Source: Streptomyces sp. NRRL S-31
GTDB taxonomy: Bacteria > Actinomycetota > Actinomycetes > Streptomycetales > Streptomycetaceae
Direction of reading: 5' to 3'
Assembly (NCBI RefSeq): GCF_000718775.1
Contig: NZ_JOCB01000074.1
Coordinates: 1-64,000, forward strand
Length of the DNA stretch: 64,000 bases
Part shown: piece after piece, positions 55,414 to 64,000 of the stretch
How positions within the stretch are numbered: position 1 is the stretch's first letter
How the letters are laid out: the number at the start of each line of letters is the position of its first letter
Translations under genes and position numbers: made by a program
The notes under the pieces: model-generated
Database searches by the model: none
What the model saw: only the letters and a program-made list of their open reading frames with translations
What the model was told of the DNA's origin: nothing

Positions 55414-55767
55414 GTGAACGAGGACCGTCCGCTGACGCGTCTCGACATGCTGCGCTTCGCCCGCCGTGTCGTCGAACACCAGGCTGCCCGCCAGCTCGCG
55501 CTGATGGACCGGTGGATCGCCGACGAGGAACGCCGGGAGGCCGCGCGGCAGCACCGCCCCGCCGCCCGGCGGACCGCCCAGGAGTGGGCCATCGAGCGTG
55601 GCCTGAACGGCCGCAGCGCGGTGTACGTCCACGTCGGCGGCTGTACGGGCGCCGGCGGGCGGGCCAAGGGGGTCGGCCGGGAGCAGGCGGTACGGGCCCT
55701 CACCGAAGGAGGTGTCCAGCCGTGCCCGCTCTGCCGGCCGGACACCACGCTGGGAATTCTCGAGTGA
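55414..55767 (+). CDS. DUF6233-family protein
   Basis: 117 residues. Family-like features: N-terminal helix (MLRFARRVVEHQAARQLALM), an Arg/Pro linker, EWAIERGLNGRSAVYVHVGG, and a C-terminal CTGAG...CPLCRPDTTLGIL with Cys pairs suggestive of zinc. GTG start without ribosome binding site but with a -10 box close by. Widespread in streptomycetes, function unknown. Family name is from memory. Confidence 0.75.
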   Translation: MNEDRPLTRLDMLRFARRVVEHQAARQLALMDRWIADEERREAARQHRPAARRTAQEWAIERGLNGRSAVYVHVGGCTGAGGRAKGVGREQAVRALTEGGVQPCPLCRPDTTLGILE

Positions 55768-55811
55768 CCGGTCCGGGTGCGGGCCCCGACGGTCCGGATG
55801 ATGCTGGAGCC

Positions 55812-56036
55812 ATGGCCGGGAAACGTCCCATCATCGTGCACCTGCCGTCCCCGACCGGCGGGCGCCGGGTGCGGGTGGACGGCGAGATCCTCGGCCTCGC
55901 GCACAGCGTGCGGGACCTGGTGGAGTTCCTGCGCCGGGCGGGGCTGGAGATCGAACCGGAGGAGGTGGCCGACTCGCCGCTGATCGACTGGCGGGGCGTG
56001 GGCCCGGACCGGTGGGAGGCGGAGACCCGCACCTGA
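55812..56036 (+). CDS. small conserved protein, unknown
   Basis: 74 residues: MAGKRPIIVHLPSPTGGRRV, then RVDGEILGLAHSVRDLVEFL and RRAGLEIEPEEV. Compact alpha/beta pattern without membrane segments. It starts 45 bases after the DUF6233 gene and could be co-transcribed. Not recognised. Confidence 0.6.
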   Translation: MAGKRPIIVHLPSPTGGRRVRVDGEILGLAHSVRDLVEFLRRAGLEIEPEEVADSPLIDWRGVGPDRWEAETRT

Positions 56037-56101
56037 CCGCGCCACCGTGCCCGCCGGACGCGGGTGGCGCGCGGGCGGTCCGTTCCGGGCAGACTGGCGG
56101 C

Positions 56102-56314
56102 ATGTCCTCCCGACGCAGAACCTGTCCCGTGTGCCACCGCGACATCGCCGTCGTCGCGGGCCGCTTCGCGCGGCACGACCCGCCCGGGGCGCGGGAGAGC
56201 GGGGACCTCGTCTCCTGCGCCGGGTCGCGGAGCCAGGCGTACATCGGAGCGGCCCAGCCGTCCCTGGACGGCTACGTCCTGCCGGACTTCCCCGGACAGC
56301 TGCCGCTGTTCTGA
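56102..56314 (+). CDS. small zinc-finger-like protein
   Basis: 70 residues: the CPVCHRDI pair near residue 8 and a later single Cys, with H in ARHDPPG, may bind zinc. Ends LPDFPGQLPLF. Third small gene in the same direction. Function unknown. Confidence 0.55.
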   Translation: MSSRRRTCPVCHRDIAVVAGRFARHDPPGARESGDLVSCAGSRSQAYIGAAQPSLDGYVLPDFPGQLPLF

Positions 56315-56458
56315 TCCCCCGCCGACGGCTGCGACGGTCACGACGGCCCGCTGCGACGGCCCGCTACGACGGCTGCGACGGCCACGACCGGCCAACGGCC
56401 CACGGCCGCCGTCGGTTCCCGGCCCCCCGGCCGGCGGTCGCCCCCAGGTCCCGGAAGG

Positions 56459-57115
56459 TCAGTTCCCGGCCACCGACTTGACCGCGACCGACACCGGCGT
56501 CGAACCGCTGATCAGCTCCAGCGTGAGACCGGCCGTCGCGGGGGTGTCCACCAACTCCGCGAGGACCGCGGCCACGTCGTCCCGCGGGATCGAGCCGCGC
56601 CCCGTGTGCGCCTCCATCCGGACCAGGCCGGTGCCGGCGTCGTCCGTCAGCGCGCCCGGGCGCAGGATCGTCCAGTCCAGCGCCTCCTGCCGGGTGACGT
56701 ACGCGTCGGCCTCGCCCTTGGCGCGCAGGTACGCGTCGAAGACGTCGTCACCCCGGTGCGCGGGGTCCGCGCCCATCGACGACACCACCAGGAAGCGCCG
56801 CACGCGCGCGCGTACCGCCGCGTCCGCGAACAGCACCGCGGCGCCCCTGTCCACCGAGTCCTTGCGGGCCGTGCCGCTGCCCGGGCCCGCGCCGGCCGCG
56901 AAGACCGCCGCGTCCGCGCCCTGGAGGTGCGCGGCGACCCCCTCCACCGAGGCGGACTCCAGGTCGAGCAGGACCGGTTCGGCACCGGCCGCCCGCAGGT
57001 CGTCGCCCTGCTCAGGCTTGCGGATGATGCCCGCGACCTCGTCCCCGCGCGCGGAGAGCAGACGCTCCAGCCGCAACGCGATCTGACCATGACCACCAGC
57101 GATGACAATGCGCAT
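56459..57115 (-). CDS. NAD(P)-binding SDR-type oxidoreductase
   Basis: 218 residues. Opening MRIVIAGGHGQIALRLERLL holds the Gly-rich nucleotide loop (residues 7-13). The atypical short-chain pattern follows: VFAAGAGPGSG near residue 76, VVSSMGADP near 107, and the YVTRQEALDWTILRPGALTD segment near 130. Substrate unknown. ATG at 57115 is the family start. Confidence 0.88.
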   Translation of the reverse strand: MRIVIAGGHGQIALRLERLLSARGDEVAGIIRKPEQGDDLRAAGAEPVLLDLESASVEGVAAHLQGADAAVFAAGAGPGSGTARKDSVDRGAAVLFADAAVRARVRRFLVVSSMGADPAHRGDDVFDAYLRAKGEADAYVTRQEALDWTILRPGALTDDAGTGLVRMEAHTGRGSIPRDDVAAVLAELVDTPATAGLTLELISGSTPVSVAVKSVAGN

Positions 57116-57215
57116 GATTCCGACCGTACGCCCGAAGAGCCGCATCCGCCGCACGGGTCAACCGGTACGGCCGGCGTGCGCCCCGGGCACCCGCGACCCA
57201 CGACCCGCCCCCCGT

Positions 57216-58481
57216 TCACGACAGTTCCCCGCGCCCCTGCCGCGGCAGCCCCAGCTCCGCCGCCACCGCCGAGTCGCAGTACTCGCGCACCGCGCTGGTG
57301 CGGGCCACCACCCGGCCCCGGTGCACCACGATCCGGCTGTAGGCGAGGGAGAGCGCGCCGGCCAGGTGGTCGCCGCGCACGGCCAGCAGCTCGGCGGGGA
57401 AGCCCGCCTCCACCCGTACCTCCGGCAGGCCCAGCACCGCACGGGCCGAGGCACAGACCGCGTCGTAGGCGTCCTCGGGGCGCAGACCGTGCAGGGAGGC
57501 GAGGAGGTACGCAGCCTCCAGGGGGTCACCGCGGCCCACGGGGTTCGAGACGTCCCGCAGGGCCCCGCTCCCGGCCGCCACCCGCACCCCGGCCGCGCGC
57601 AGCAGCCGTACCGGTGCCGTACCCCGTCTGTCGGCGCCCGCGCAGCCGCCCTGGGGCAGGCACACCACCGTCACGCCGGCCGCCGCGAGCTGGTCGGCGG
57701 CGCGGGAGGCGGCGTCGGCGGGCAGACGCGCCAGACCGGCGCACGGCCCGATCGCCACGCCGGGGCGCAGGCCCCCCGCCATCGCGGCGAGGCGGGACAG
57801 CCGGGCCGGGTCGGCGGCGTCCGTGTGCAGGTCCACCGGGCAGCCGTGTTCGGAGGCCACCTCCAGGACCGTCTCCACGTAGCCGGTGGGGTCCGGGTCC
57901 AGGTCCGGACAGCCGCCCACCACCGAGGCGCCCATCTTCACCGCGTCCCGCAGCATGGCGAGCCCGTCGGCACCGGCCACGCCGGTCAGCAGCCGTGGCA
58001 TCGCGACCGCCGTCAGCTCCGCCAGCCCCCGCAGCGACCGGCGCGCCCGCAGGACCGCGCCGAGCGCGCCCAGCCCCTGGACGTCGCCCACGCGTACGTG
58101 CGCGCGCAGCGCGGTCGCCCCGTGCCCGAGCTGGCGCAGCGCCGCCTCCGTGGCCCGGCGCTGGACGTCGTCGGGGGCGCACGACGCCGGCCCGGCGCGA
58201 TCCCCGCTCAGCGCGGTGTCGCCGTGGGCGTGCGGTTCGGCCGGGGCCGGCAGGAGCAGGTAGCCGCTCAGATCCACGCGCGTGACGCCCGTTCGGGTCG
58301 GCCCCGGCGCGAGACTGCCCGTGGTGCCCACCGCCTCGATGCGCCCGCCGCCCAGCCGCACGTCCACGGTCCGGCCGTCGGTGAGCCGCGCCCCGCAGAG
58401 CAGGAGGACGGCCGGATCGGACGGTCCCGAGGACCCCGACGAGTTCGACGGTGGCTGCGGCTGCGGCTGGCTGTCGGGCAT
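57216..58481 (-). CDS. amidohydrolase (cytosine deaminase-like)
   Basis: 421 residues. An N-terminal beta-sandwich segment (LLLCGARLTDGRTVDVRLGG) is followed by a metal-site His-x-His in EPHAHGDTALS near residue 97. Further His/Asp candidates are DLHTDAADPA near 212 and SGALRDVSNPVGRGDPLEAA near the C-terminus. Family reaction is hydrolytic deamination or ring opening. The substrate is not deducible, and whether the full metal set is intact needs alignment. ATG start gives a Ser/Pro/Gln-rich leader of about 25 residues. Confidence 0.8.
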   Translation of the reverse strand: MPDSQPQPQPPSNSSGSSGPSDPAVLLLCGARLTDGRTVDVRLGGGRIEAVGTTGSLAPGPTRTGVTRVDLSGYLLLPAPAEPHAHGDTALSGDRAGPASCAPDDVQRRATEAALRQLGHGATALRAHVRVGDVQGLGALGAVLRARRSLRGLAELTAVAMPRLLTGVAGADGLAMLRDAVKMGASVVGGCPDLDPDPTGYVETVLEVASEHGCPVDLHTDAADPARLSRLAAMAGGLRPGVAIGPCAGLARLPADAASRAADQLAAAGVTVVCLPQGGCAGADRRGTAPVRLLRAAGVRVAAGSGALRDVSNPVGRGDPLEAAYLLASLHGLRPEDAYDAVCASARAVLGLPEVRVEAGFPAELLAVRGDHLAGALSLAYSRIVVHRGRVVARTSAVREYCDSAVAAELGLPRQGRGELS

Positions 58482-58848
58482 CGCGCTCCAGGTCGGGGCC
58501 GGGGGGCTCGGGTGGACCGGCGTGAGCGGTTCGGGGCGGTGACGCCCCAAGATCACGCGGAGTGGGTCGAGCCTAGGGTCGCGAGCCGCGTGGGTCGCGC
58601 AGGAGCGCAATAGTCGTACCGGCGTGGCCCGCCCCGGCCGGCCCGCGGGCCACCCGCGCGCGGGCCGCCTCTTCCGGCTCTTCCGGTACCCGGACCGGTG
58701 CCCGCGCCGACGCCTGCGCGCGCGTCTCCCGAGGGCCGCTGCGCACGGGTGCACGGGGGCGCCGGGCGGCCCGGGAGCGGGGTCCCGATGGGCCGGGGGA
58801 TACGGATTTGGGCGAACGGCGGCGGACCGTGTAATGTCTTCATCGCTC
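58482..58848. other. gap between amidohydrolase and tRNA-Thr
   Basis: About 370 GC-rich bases without a convincing gene. It should contain the amidohydrolase promoter on the left and the tRNA promoter on the right (about 58800-58840, where a TAATGT-like -10 precedes the tRNA by 10 bases). Confidence 0.4.
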
Positions 58849-58921
58849 GCCCCAATAGCTCAGTCGGCAGAGCGTCTCCATGGTAAGGAGAAGGTCAACG
58901 GTTCGATTCCGTTTTGGGGCT
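58849..58921 (+). tRNA. tRNA-Thr (GGT)
   Basis: 73 bases. Acceptor GCCCCAA pairs with TTGGGGC, discriminator T. The anticodon loop ATGGTAA gives GGT, and the T arm is GGTTCGATTCC. No encoded CCA. Confidence 0.95.
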
Positions 58922-58965
58922 CTGGTGTGAGAGGTTCCGTCGCGAGGCGGAACCGATCTCATCAA

Positions 58966-59038
58966 AGCGGTGTAGCTCAGTCGGTAGAGCAAGCGGCTCA
59001 TAATCGCTGTGTCACCGGTTCAAGTCCGGTCACCGCTA
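58966..59038 (+). tRNA. tRNA-Met (CAT), elongator
   Basis: 73 bases. Acceptor AGCGGTG pairs with CACCGCT, discriminator A. Anticodon loop CTCATAA gives CAT; the A-T first pair (A1-T72) and D arm fit an elongator rather than an initiator only in part. No encoded CCA. Confidence 0.92.
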
Positions 59039-59128
59039 CTGACAGTAGCCGATTGCGGGGTCGGTCCTTCGATCGGCTACTCTTTCTTGCGTTGAATCAG
59101 TCCATCCGTTCGTCTTAGGAGCACTCAC

Positions 59129-59293
59129 GTGGCTGCCACCGACGTCCGCCCGAAGATCACGCTGGCCTGCGTGGAGTGCAAGGAGCGGAACTACATCACC
59201 AAGAAGAACCGGCGTAACAACCCGGACCGTCTTGAGATGAAGAAGCACTGCCCGCGTTGCAACGCGCACACCGCGCACCGCGAAACGCGATAA
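59129..59293 (+). CDS. rpmG: 50S ribosomal protein L33
   Basis: 54 residues, full length, GTG start after AGGAG. It has both Cys pairs of the zinc-binding form (LACVECKE and HCPRCNAH) and the RNA-binding [19 protein letters not shown] core. This zinc (C+) type is housekeeping in Streptomyces, in contrast to a Cys-free paralogue used under zinc limitation. Part of the conserved tRNA-Thr/tRNA-Met/rpmG cluster. Confidence 0.97.
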   Translation: MAATDVRPKITLACVECKERNYITKKNRRNNPDRLEMKKHCPRCNAHTAHRETR

Positions 59294-59304
59294 AAAGGCT
59301 CGTC

Positions 59305-59340
59305 CGTGAGGCCGTCCCCTTCCGAGGGGGCGGCCTCACG
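59305..59340 (+). terminator. rpmG terminator
   Basis: 15-base arms CGTGAGGCCGTCCCC (59305-59319) and its complement (59326-59340, one G-T pair), followed by GCGTTTT. Confidence 0.88.
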
Positions 59341-59465
59341 GCGTTTTCGAACCGCCACGGCCCGGTCCCGGCGCCCACCCCGCCCCAGCGGCCCCCTGCG
59401 CGTTCCCCCGCGGATTTCCGGCTAATTTGGGGCCCATCACAGCAGACATCAGGAGGTGCCGGGCC

Positions 59466-59918
59466 ATGGCGCTCGACCAGTCCTTCGTGGGACGGACCTA
59501 CCCGCCCACCGCGCCCTATGAGGTGGGCCGGGAGAAGATCCGCGAGTTCGCCGAGGCGGTGGGCGAGACCAACCCGGTGTACACGGACCCCGAGGCCGCC
59601 AAGGAGTTCGGTCACCCCGATGTGATCGCACCGCCGACCTTCGTGTTCTCCATCACCTTCCGGGCCGCCGGACAGGTCGTCGAGGACCCGCAGCTGGGGC
59701 TGGACTACAGCCGCGTGGTGCACGGCGACCAGAAGTTCGCCTACGCGCGCCCGGTGCGCGCCGGTGACCGGCTCACGGTCACCTCCACCATCGAGGCGAT
59801 CAAGTCCCTCGCGGGCAACGACATCCTCGACGTCCGCGGTGAGGTGCACGACGAGGCCGGCGAGCACGTCGTCACCGCCTGGACCAAGCTCGTGGCCCGC
59901 GCGGCCGGGGAGGCGTGA
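59466..59918 (+). CDS. MaoC-like dehydratase subunit (FAS1-type, UPF0336/HadA-like)
   Basis: 150 residues with a hot-dog fold. Opening VGRTYPPTAPYEVGREKIRE, then the PVYTDPEAAKEFGHPDVIAP segment and VVHGDQKFAYARPVRAGDRL. This is the non-catalytic partner type. It pairs with the following MaoC protein as in mycobacterial HadAB, which acts in fatty acid elongation. Strong AGGAGG site. Confidence 0.9.
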   Translation: MALDQSFVGRTYPPTAPYEVGREKIREFAEAVGETNPVYTDPEAAKEFGHPDVIAPPTFVFSITFRAAGQVVEDPQLGLDYSRVVHGDQKFAYARPVRAGDRLTVTSTIEAIKSLAGNDILDVRGEVHDEAGEHVVTAWTKLVARAAGEA

Positions 59919-59925
59919 GGATCCG

Positions 59926-60354
59926 ATGACCGCGAACATCGCGTACGACGACGTCGAGGTTGGCACCGAACTGCCGGCGCGGAGCTTCCCCGTGACACGG
60001 GCCACGCTCGTGCGCTACGCGGGTGCCTCCGGGGACTTCAACCCCATCCACTGGAACGAGAAGTTCGCCAAGGAGGTGGGCCTGCCGGACGTCATCGCGC
60101 ACGGCATGTTCACGATGGCCGAGGCGATCCGCGTGGTCACGGACTGGACCGGCGACCCGGGCGCGGTCGTGGAGTACGGCGTCCGGTTCACCCGGCCCGT
60201 CGTCGTACCCAACGACGACCAGGGCGCGGTGATCGAGGTCAGCGGCAAGGTCGCGGCCAAGCTGGACGACAACACCGTCCGGGTGGACCTGACCGCGACG
60301 AGCGGCGGCCAGAAGGTGCTGGGCATGTCCCGCGCGGTCGTACGACTGGCCTGA
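59926..60354 (+). CDS. MaoC-family dehydratase subunit (HadB-like)
   Basis: 142 residues. Hydratase-2 motif YAGASGDFNPIHWNEKFAKE (about residues 26-45) with the catalytic Asp and His, then DVIAHGMFTMA. Catalytic partner of the preceding gene, seven bases apart. In Streptomyces its exact substrate is not settled. Confidence 0.92.
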   Translation: MTANIAYDDVEVGTELPARSFPVTRATLVRYAGASGDFNPIHWNEKFAKEVGLPDVIAHGMFTMAEAIRVVTDWTGDPGAVVEYGVRFTRPVVVPNDDQGAVIEVSGKVAAKLDDNTVRVDLTATSGGQKVLGMSRAVVRLA

Positions 60355-60373
60355 CGGCTGCCGGAAACGGCGG

Positions 60374-60407
60374 GTAAGGGGCGTCCCCATGGCGGGACGC
60401 CCCTTAC
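60374..60407 (+). terminator. terminator after the MaoC pair
   Basis: Perfect 14-base arms GTAAGGGGCGTCCC (60374-60387) and GGGACGCCCCTTAC (60394-60407). Confidence 0.85.
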
Positions 60408-60524
60408 GCGTGTCCGGCCCCTTGGCGCACCCGGCCCCCTTGGGCGCACCCAATCCCCTCGGGGCGTGTCCGGCGGACCCGACGGCCCGGTCCCGCGGGT
60501 GCGGGGGCCGTCGTGGGGGTCTCG

Positions 60525-60530
60525 TAGTCT
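60525..60530 (+). promoter_or_regulatory. -10 box of probable leaderless murB transcript
   Basis: TAGTCT ends six bases before the GTG start at 60537 and no ribosome binding site is present, which suggests a leaderless mRNA. Confidence 0.45.
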
Positions 60531-60536
60531 TGGCGC

Positions 60537-61592
60537 GTGCAGGTACTCCACGACGCCCCCCTTGCCCCGCTGACCACCTTCCGGCTGGGCGGTCCCGCGA
60601 CGCGGCTGGTGACCGCCGTCACCGACGCCGAGGTCATCGCCGTTGTCCGCGAGGCCGACGACAGCGGTACGCCCCTGCTGCTCATCGGTGGCGGATCGAA
60701 CCTGGTCATCGGCGACAAGGGCTTCGACGGCACCGCCCTGCGCATCGCCACGCGCGGGATCGAACTGCGCGGCACCACCCTGGAACTGGCGGCCGGCGAG
60801 GTGTGGACCGACGCCGTCGCCCACGCCGTGGAGGCCGGACTCGCCGGGATCGAGTGCCTGGCCGGCATCCCCGGGTCCGCGGGCGCCACGCCGATCCAGA
60901 ACGTGGGCGCCTACGGCCAGGAGGTCTCCTCGACGATCACCGAGGTGGTCGCCTACGACCGGCGGGCCGGCGAGACCGTCACGCTGACGAACGAGGAGTG
61001 CGCCTTCTCGTACCGCCACAGCCGCTTCAAGGCCGACCCCGACCGTTACGTCGTGCTCCGGGTCCGCTTCGGGCTGGAGGCCGCGGACGGGCTGTCCGCG
61101 CCGGTCAAGTACGCCGAGGCGGCCCGCGCGCTCGGCGTGGCGGCCGGCGACCGGGTGCCGCTCGCCGACGCCCGCGAGACCGTGCTGAAGCTGCGTGCCG
61201 GCAAGGGCATGGTGCTGGACCCCGAGGACCACGACACCTGGTCGGCCGGCTCCTTCTTCACCAACCCGATCCTCACCGGCGAGCAGTTCGACGCGTTCCA
61301 CGCGCGCGTGCGCGCGCGGCTGGGCGAGGGAGTCGAGCCGCCCGCCTACCCGGCGGGGGAGGGCCGTACGAAGACGTCCGCGGCCTGGCTGATCGACAAG
61401 GCGGGCTTCGCCAAGGGCTATGGCACCGGTCCCGCCCGCATCTCCACCAAGCACACCCTCGCCCTCACCAACCGGGGCGGTGCCACCACGGAGGACCTGC
61501 TGGCCCTGGCCCGCGAGGTGGTCGCCGGGGTCCACGAGGTCTTCGGCGTCACGCTGGTCAACGAGCCGGTGACCGTGGGCGTGAGCCTGTAG
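60537..61592 (+). CDS. murB: UDP-N-acetylmuramate dehydrogenase
   Basis: 351 residues, complete. FAD-binding PCMH domain: LLIGGGSNLVIGDKGF near residue 45, and GIPGSAGATPIQNVGAYGQE near residue 112. SYRHSRFK holds the conserved Tyr/Arg, the catalytic Ser is in WSAGSFFTNP near residue 237, and the Glu region is at the C-terminus. Reduces UDP-GlcNAc-enolpyruvate in peptidoglycan synthesis. GTG start. Confidence 0.96.
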   Translation: MQVLHDAPLAPLTTFRLGGPATRLVTAVTDAEVIAVVREADDSGTPLLLIGGGSNLVIGDKGFDGTALRIATRGIELRGTTLELAAGEVWTDAVAHAVEAGLAGIECLAGIPGSAGATPIQNVGAYGQEVSSTITEVVAYDRRAGETVTLTNEECAFSYRHSRFKADPDRYVVLRVRFGLEAADGLSAPVKYAEAARALGVAAGDRVPLADARETVLKLRAGKGMVLDPEDHDTWSAGSFFTNPILTGEQFDAFHARVRARLGEGVEPPAYPAGEGRTKTSAAWLIDKAGFAKGYGTGPARISTKHTLALTNRGGATTEDLLALAREVVAGVHEVFGVTLVNEPVTVGVSL

Positions 61593-61646
61593 CAGGGACA
61601 GCCCCGGCAGCCCAGGGAGCACGGGCAGCCGGGACCGGGCGCGGGT

Positions 61647-62687
61647 TCAGGCGGCCGGGCCCGCCAGCCAGTCGTCCACGCCCGCCAGCAGCCGCGCCTT
61701 GACCTCCTCGGGCGCGGCCGAGCCCCGCACCGACTGCCGGGCCAGCTCCGCCAGCTCGGCGTCCGTGAAGCCGTGGGCGTGCCGGGCGATCTCGTACTGG
61801 GCGGCCAGCCGGGAACCGAACAGCAGCGGGTCGTCGGCGCCGAGGGCCATCGGGACACCCGCCTCGAAGAGGGTGCGCAGCGGCACGTCCTCCGGCTTCT
61901 CGTACACGCCGAGCGCCACGTTCGAGGCGGGGCACACCTCGCAGGTCACGCCCCGGTCCGCCAGCCGCTTCAGCAGCCGCGGGTCCTCGGCCGCCCGCAC
62001 CCCGTGCCCGATCCGGGTGGCGTGCAGGTCGTCCAGGCAGTCCCGGACCGAGGCCGGGCCGGTCAGCTCGCCGCCGTGCGGGGCCGACAGCAGACCGCCC
62101 TCGCGCGCGATGTGGAAGGCCCGGTCGAAGTCCCGCGCCATGCCCCGCCGCTCGTCGTTGGAGAGCCCGAAACCGACCACGCCCCGGTCGGCGTACCGCA
62201 CCGCGAGCCGTGCCAGCGTGCGCGCGTCCAGCGGGTGCTTCATCCGGTTCGCGGCGACCAGGACCCGCATGCCGAGGCCGGTCTCCCGGGACGTCGTCTC
62301 GACCGCGTCCAGGATGATCTCCAGGGCCGGGATGAGACCGCCCAGCCGGGGCGCGTACGACGTCGGGTCCACCTGGATCTCCAGCCAGCCCGAACCGTCC
62401 CCGAGGTCCTCCTGCGCGGCCTCCCGGACCAGGCGCTGGATGTCCTCCGGCCCGCGCAGACAGGAGCGCGCCGCGTCGTACAGCCGCTGGAAACGGAACC
62501 AGCCCCGTTCGTCCGTGGCGCGCAGCCGGGGCGGTTCCCCGCTGACCAGGGCCTCCGTCAGCGCGTCGGGCAGGCGCACACCGTGCTTGTCGGCCAGCTC
62601 CAGGACGGTGCCGGGCCGCATCGAGCCGGTGAAGTGCAGGTGCAGATGGGCTTTCGGCAGCTCAGAGAGATCACGTACACGCTCCAT
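61647..62687 (-). CDS. add: adenosine deaminase
   Basis: 346 residues. The zinc pair is in KAHLHLHFTGSMRPG (about residues 12-26); here Phe-Thr replaces the common Leu-Glu/Asp-Gly form. A third His is in APHGGELTGP near residue 200, and the catalytic Glu lies in the same motif. Zinc Asp is in LGADDPLLFGS near residue 290. Converts adenosine to inosine in purine salvage. The ATG chosen opens MERVRDLSELPKAHL; an upstream ATG at 62756 is less likely. Confidence 0.92.
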   Translation of the reverse strand: MERVRDLSELPKAHLHLHFTGSMRPGTVLELADKHGVRLPDALTEALVSGEPPRLRATDERGWFRFQRLYDAARSCLRGPEDIQRLVREAAQEDLGDGSGWLEIQVDPTSYAPRLGGLIPALEIILDAVETTSRETGLGMRVLVAANRMKHPLDARTLARLAVRYADRGVVGFGLSNDERRGMARDFDRAFHIAREGGLLSAPHGGELTGPASVRDCLDDLHATRIGHGVRAAEDPRLLKRLADRGVTCEVCPASNVALGVYEKPEDVPLRTLFEAGVPMALGADDPLLFGSRLAAQYEIARHAHGFTDAELAELARQSVRGSAAPEEVKARLLAGVDDWLAGPAA

Positions 62688-62761
62688 TCCCAGATCCTGC
62701 CGCACGTCACCGCCGTACCGGTAGCCGTTTCCCCGTACGTGGTCTTGCTCGCACACGGGAA

Positions 62762-62791
62762 CGGGCCGCCTCCCGGGAGGGAAACGGCCCG
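62762..62791 (-). terminator. terminator between aminotransferase and adenosine deaminase genes
   Basis: Arms CGGGCCG (62762-62768) and CGGCCCG (62785-62791) enclose the palindrome CCTCCCGGGAGG; read on the minus strand it follows the aminotransferase stop. Confidence 0.6.
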
Positions 62792-62821
62792 CACGCGCGC
62801 GTGGAGTCGCGTGACCGGAAG

Positions 62822-64000
62822 CTAGTCCCGCGCCTCCGCCAGCAGCTTCTGGATCCGGCTGACGCCCTCGACGAGGTCCTCGTCACCGAGCGCGTACGAC
62901 AGCCGCAGGTAGCCCGGGGTGCCGAAGGCCTCGCCCGGGACGACCGCGACCTCGGCCTCCTCCAGGATCAGCGCGGCCAGCTCGACCGTGTTCTGCGGAC
63001 GCTTGCCGCGGATCTCCTTGCCGAGCAGCGCCTTGACCGAGGGGTAGGCGTAGAACGCGCCCTCGGGCTCCGGGCAGACCACGCCATCGATCTCGTTGAG
63101 CATCCGCACGATCGTCCTGCGGCGGCGGTCGAACGCCTGGCGCATCTCGGCCACGGCCTCCAGGCCGCCGGAGACGGCCGCCAGCGCGGCGGCCTGGGCG
63201 ACGTTGGAGACGTTCGAGGTGGCGTGCGACTGGAGGTTCGTCGCGGCCTTGACGACGTCCTTCGGGCCGATGACCCAGCCCACGCGCCAGCCGGTCATGG
63301 CGTACGTCTTCGCCACGCCGTTGACCACGACGCACTTGTCGCGCAGCTCGGGCAGGAGCGCCGGCAGGGACACCGAGACCGCGTCGCCGTAGACGAGGTG
63401 CTCGTAGATCTCGTCGGTGAGCACCCACAGGCCGTGCTCGAGGGCCCAGCGGCCGATCGCCTCGGTCTCGGCCTCGGAGTACACCGCGCCGGTCGGGTTG
63501 GACGGGGAGACGAAGAGCACGACCTTCGTCCGCTCCGTGCGCGCCGCCTCCAGCTGCTCCACCGAGACCCGGTAGCCGGTCGTCTCGTCGGCCACGACCT
63601 CCACCGGGACACCGCCGGCCAGGCGGATCGACTCCGGGTACGTCGTCCAGTACGGCGCCGGGACGATGACCTCGTCGCCCGGGTCGAGGATGGCGGCGAA
63701 CGCCTCGTAGATGGCCTGCTTGCCGCCGTTGGTGACGAGGATCTGGGAGACGTCGGGCTCCCAGCCGGAGTCGCGCAGCGTCTTCGCGGCGATCGCGGAC
63801 TTCAGCTCGGGCAGGCCGCCGGCCGGCGTGTAGCGGTGGTACTTGGGGTTCTTGCAGGCCTCGATGGCCGCCTCGACGATGTAGTCCGGGGTCGGGAAGT
63901 CGGGCTCACCGGCGCCGAAGCCGATCACCGGACGCCCGGCGGCCTTCAGGGCCTTGGCCTTGGCGTCCACGGCGAGGGTGGCGGACTCGGAGATCGCGCC
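62822..64000 (-). CDS. aspC: aspartate aminotransferase (class I, PLP), 5' end outside window
   Basis: At least 393 codons; the start lies beyond 64000. Motifs: [20 protein letters not shown] near the beginning, [14 protein letters not shown], and the PLP-binding Lys in [20 protein letters not shown]. The C-terminal end [19 protein letters not shown] is intact. Fold type I transaminase moving amino groups between aspartate and 2-oxoglutarate; broader specificity is possible. In many actinobacteria the next genes are secE-nusG. Confidence 0.94.
   Translation of the reverse strand, partial: GAISESATLAVDAKAKALKAAGRPVIGFGAGEPDFPTPDYIVEAAIEACKNPKYHRYTPAGGLPELKSAIAAKTLRDSGWEPDVSQILVTNGGKQAIYEAFAAILDPGDEVIVPAPYWTTYPESIRLAGGVPVEVVADETTGYRVSVEQLEAARTERTKVVLFVSPSNPTGAVYSEAETEAIGRWALEHGLWVLTDEIYEHLVYGDAVSVSLPALLPELRDKCVVVNGVAKTYAMTGWRVGWVIGPKDVVKAATNLQSHATSNVSNVAQAAALAAVSGGLEAVAEMRQAFDRRRRTIVRMLNEIDGVVCPEPEGAFYAYPSVKALLGKEIRGKRPQNTVELAALILEEAEVAVVPGEAFGTPGYLRLSYALGDEDLVEGVSRIQKLLAEARD

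Overview
The window is about 64 kb of high-GC actinobacterial chromosome, almost certainly Streptomyces. Codon third positions are strongly G/C, GTG starts are common, and there are stop-start overlaps, LAL and NarL-type regulators and DUF6233-type genes. The host gene order matches, from memory, the S. coelicolor SCO4583-SCO4645 neighbourhood: polyprenyl synthase, ABC pair, korAB, a two-component system, a second partial nuo operon, htpX, tRNA-Tyr, tRNA-Thr/tRNA-Met/rpmG, MaoC pair, murB, adenosine deaminase, aminotransferase. In that species the same tRNA-Tyr carries SLP1.

Host part, left (1-36.0 kb). Genes in order are a polyprenyl diphosphate synthase, a LolA-like surface protein with an ABC-2 exporter, an FMN reductase, a RarD-type permease, and an NmrA-like reductase divergent from an HxlR regulator. 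Next come a 2-oxoacid:ferredoxin oxidoreductase (korA-korB) and a response regulator with two tandem paralogous sensor kinases. The 10-gene complex I operon nuoABCHIJKLMN lacks nuoD, E, F and G. Its NuoC carries a roughly 300-residue low-complexity tail. Downstream are htpX and a small accessory area with two secreted Asn-rich proteins (one with ten poly-Asn blocks) around a large LuxR-type ATPase regulator. The left part ends with a YccF protein, an APC permease, GlsB, YajQ and tRNA-Tyr.

Mobile part (36.0-52.5 kb). A 16.5 kb actinomycete integrative and conjugative element (AICE) sits in tRNA-Tyr(GTA) between perfect 54-bp direct repeats, attL 36002-36055 and attR 52472-52525. The left tRNA remains complete. 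Reading inward from the left: integrase and excisionase; a non-coding region with ten GTGACG copies; a primase-polymerase plus P-loop ATPase replication pair; a very short C5 methyltransferase; a zinc-ribbon protein; a PP2C phosphatase; and a transfer module (TraB/FtsK, TraA-like protein, membrane and DUF2637/Spd-like proteins). A second GTGACG cluster lies directly downstream of traB. The right end is regulatory: an XRE-DUF5919-like protein overlapping a Nudix protein (Pif-like), and a GntR-type regulator with an HD-domain protein, separated by operator-like repeats. Both ends carry an almost identical 20-bp motif that looks like integrase arm sites.

Host part, right (52.5-64.0 kb). Next to attR is a SpoIIE/PAS/GAF phosphatase gene broken by two in-frame stop codons. 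Then follow small streptomycete proteins, a reductase, an amidohydrolase, tRNA-Thr, tRNA-Met, rpmG, the two MaoC dehydratase subunits, murB, adenosine deaminase and the start-truncated aspartate aminotransferase. No CRISPR array, rRNA or intact insertion sequence was seen.
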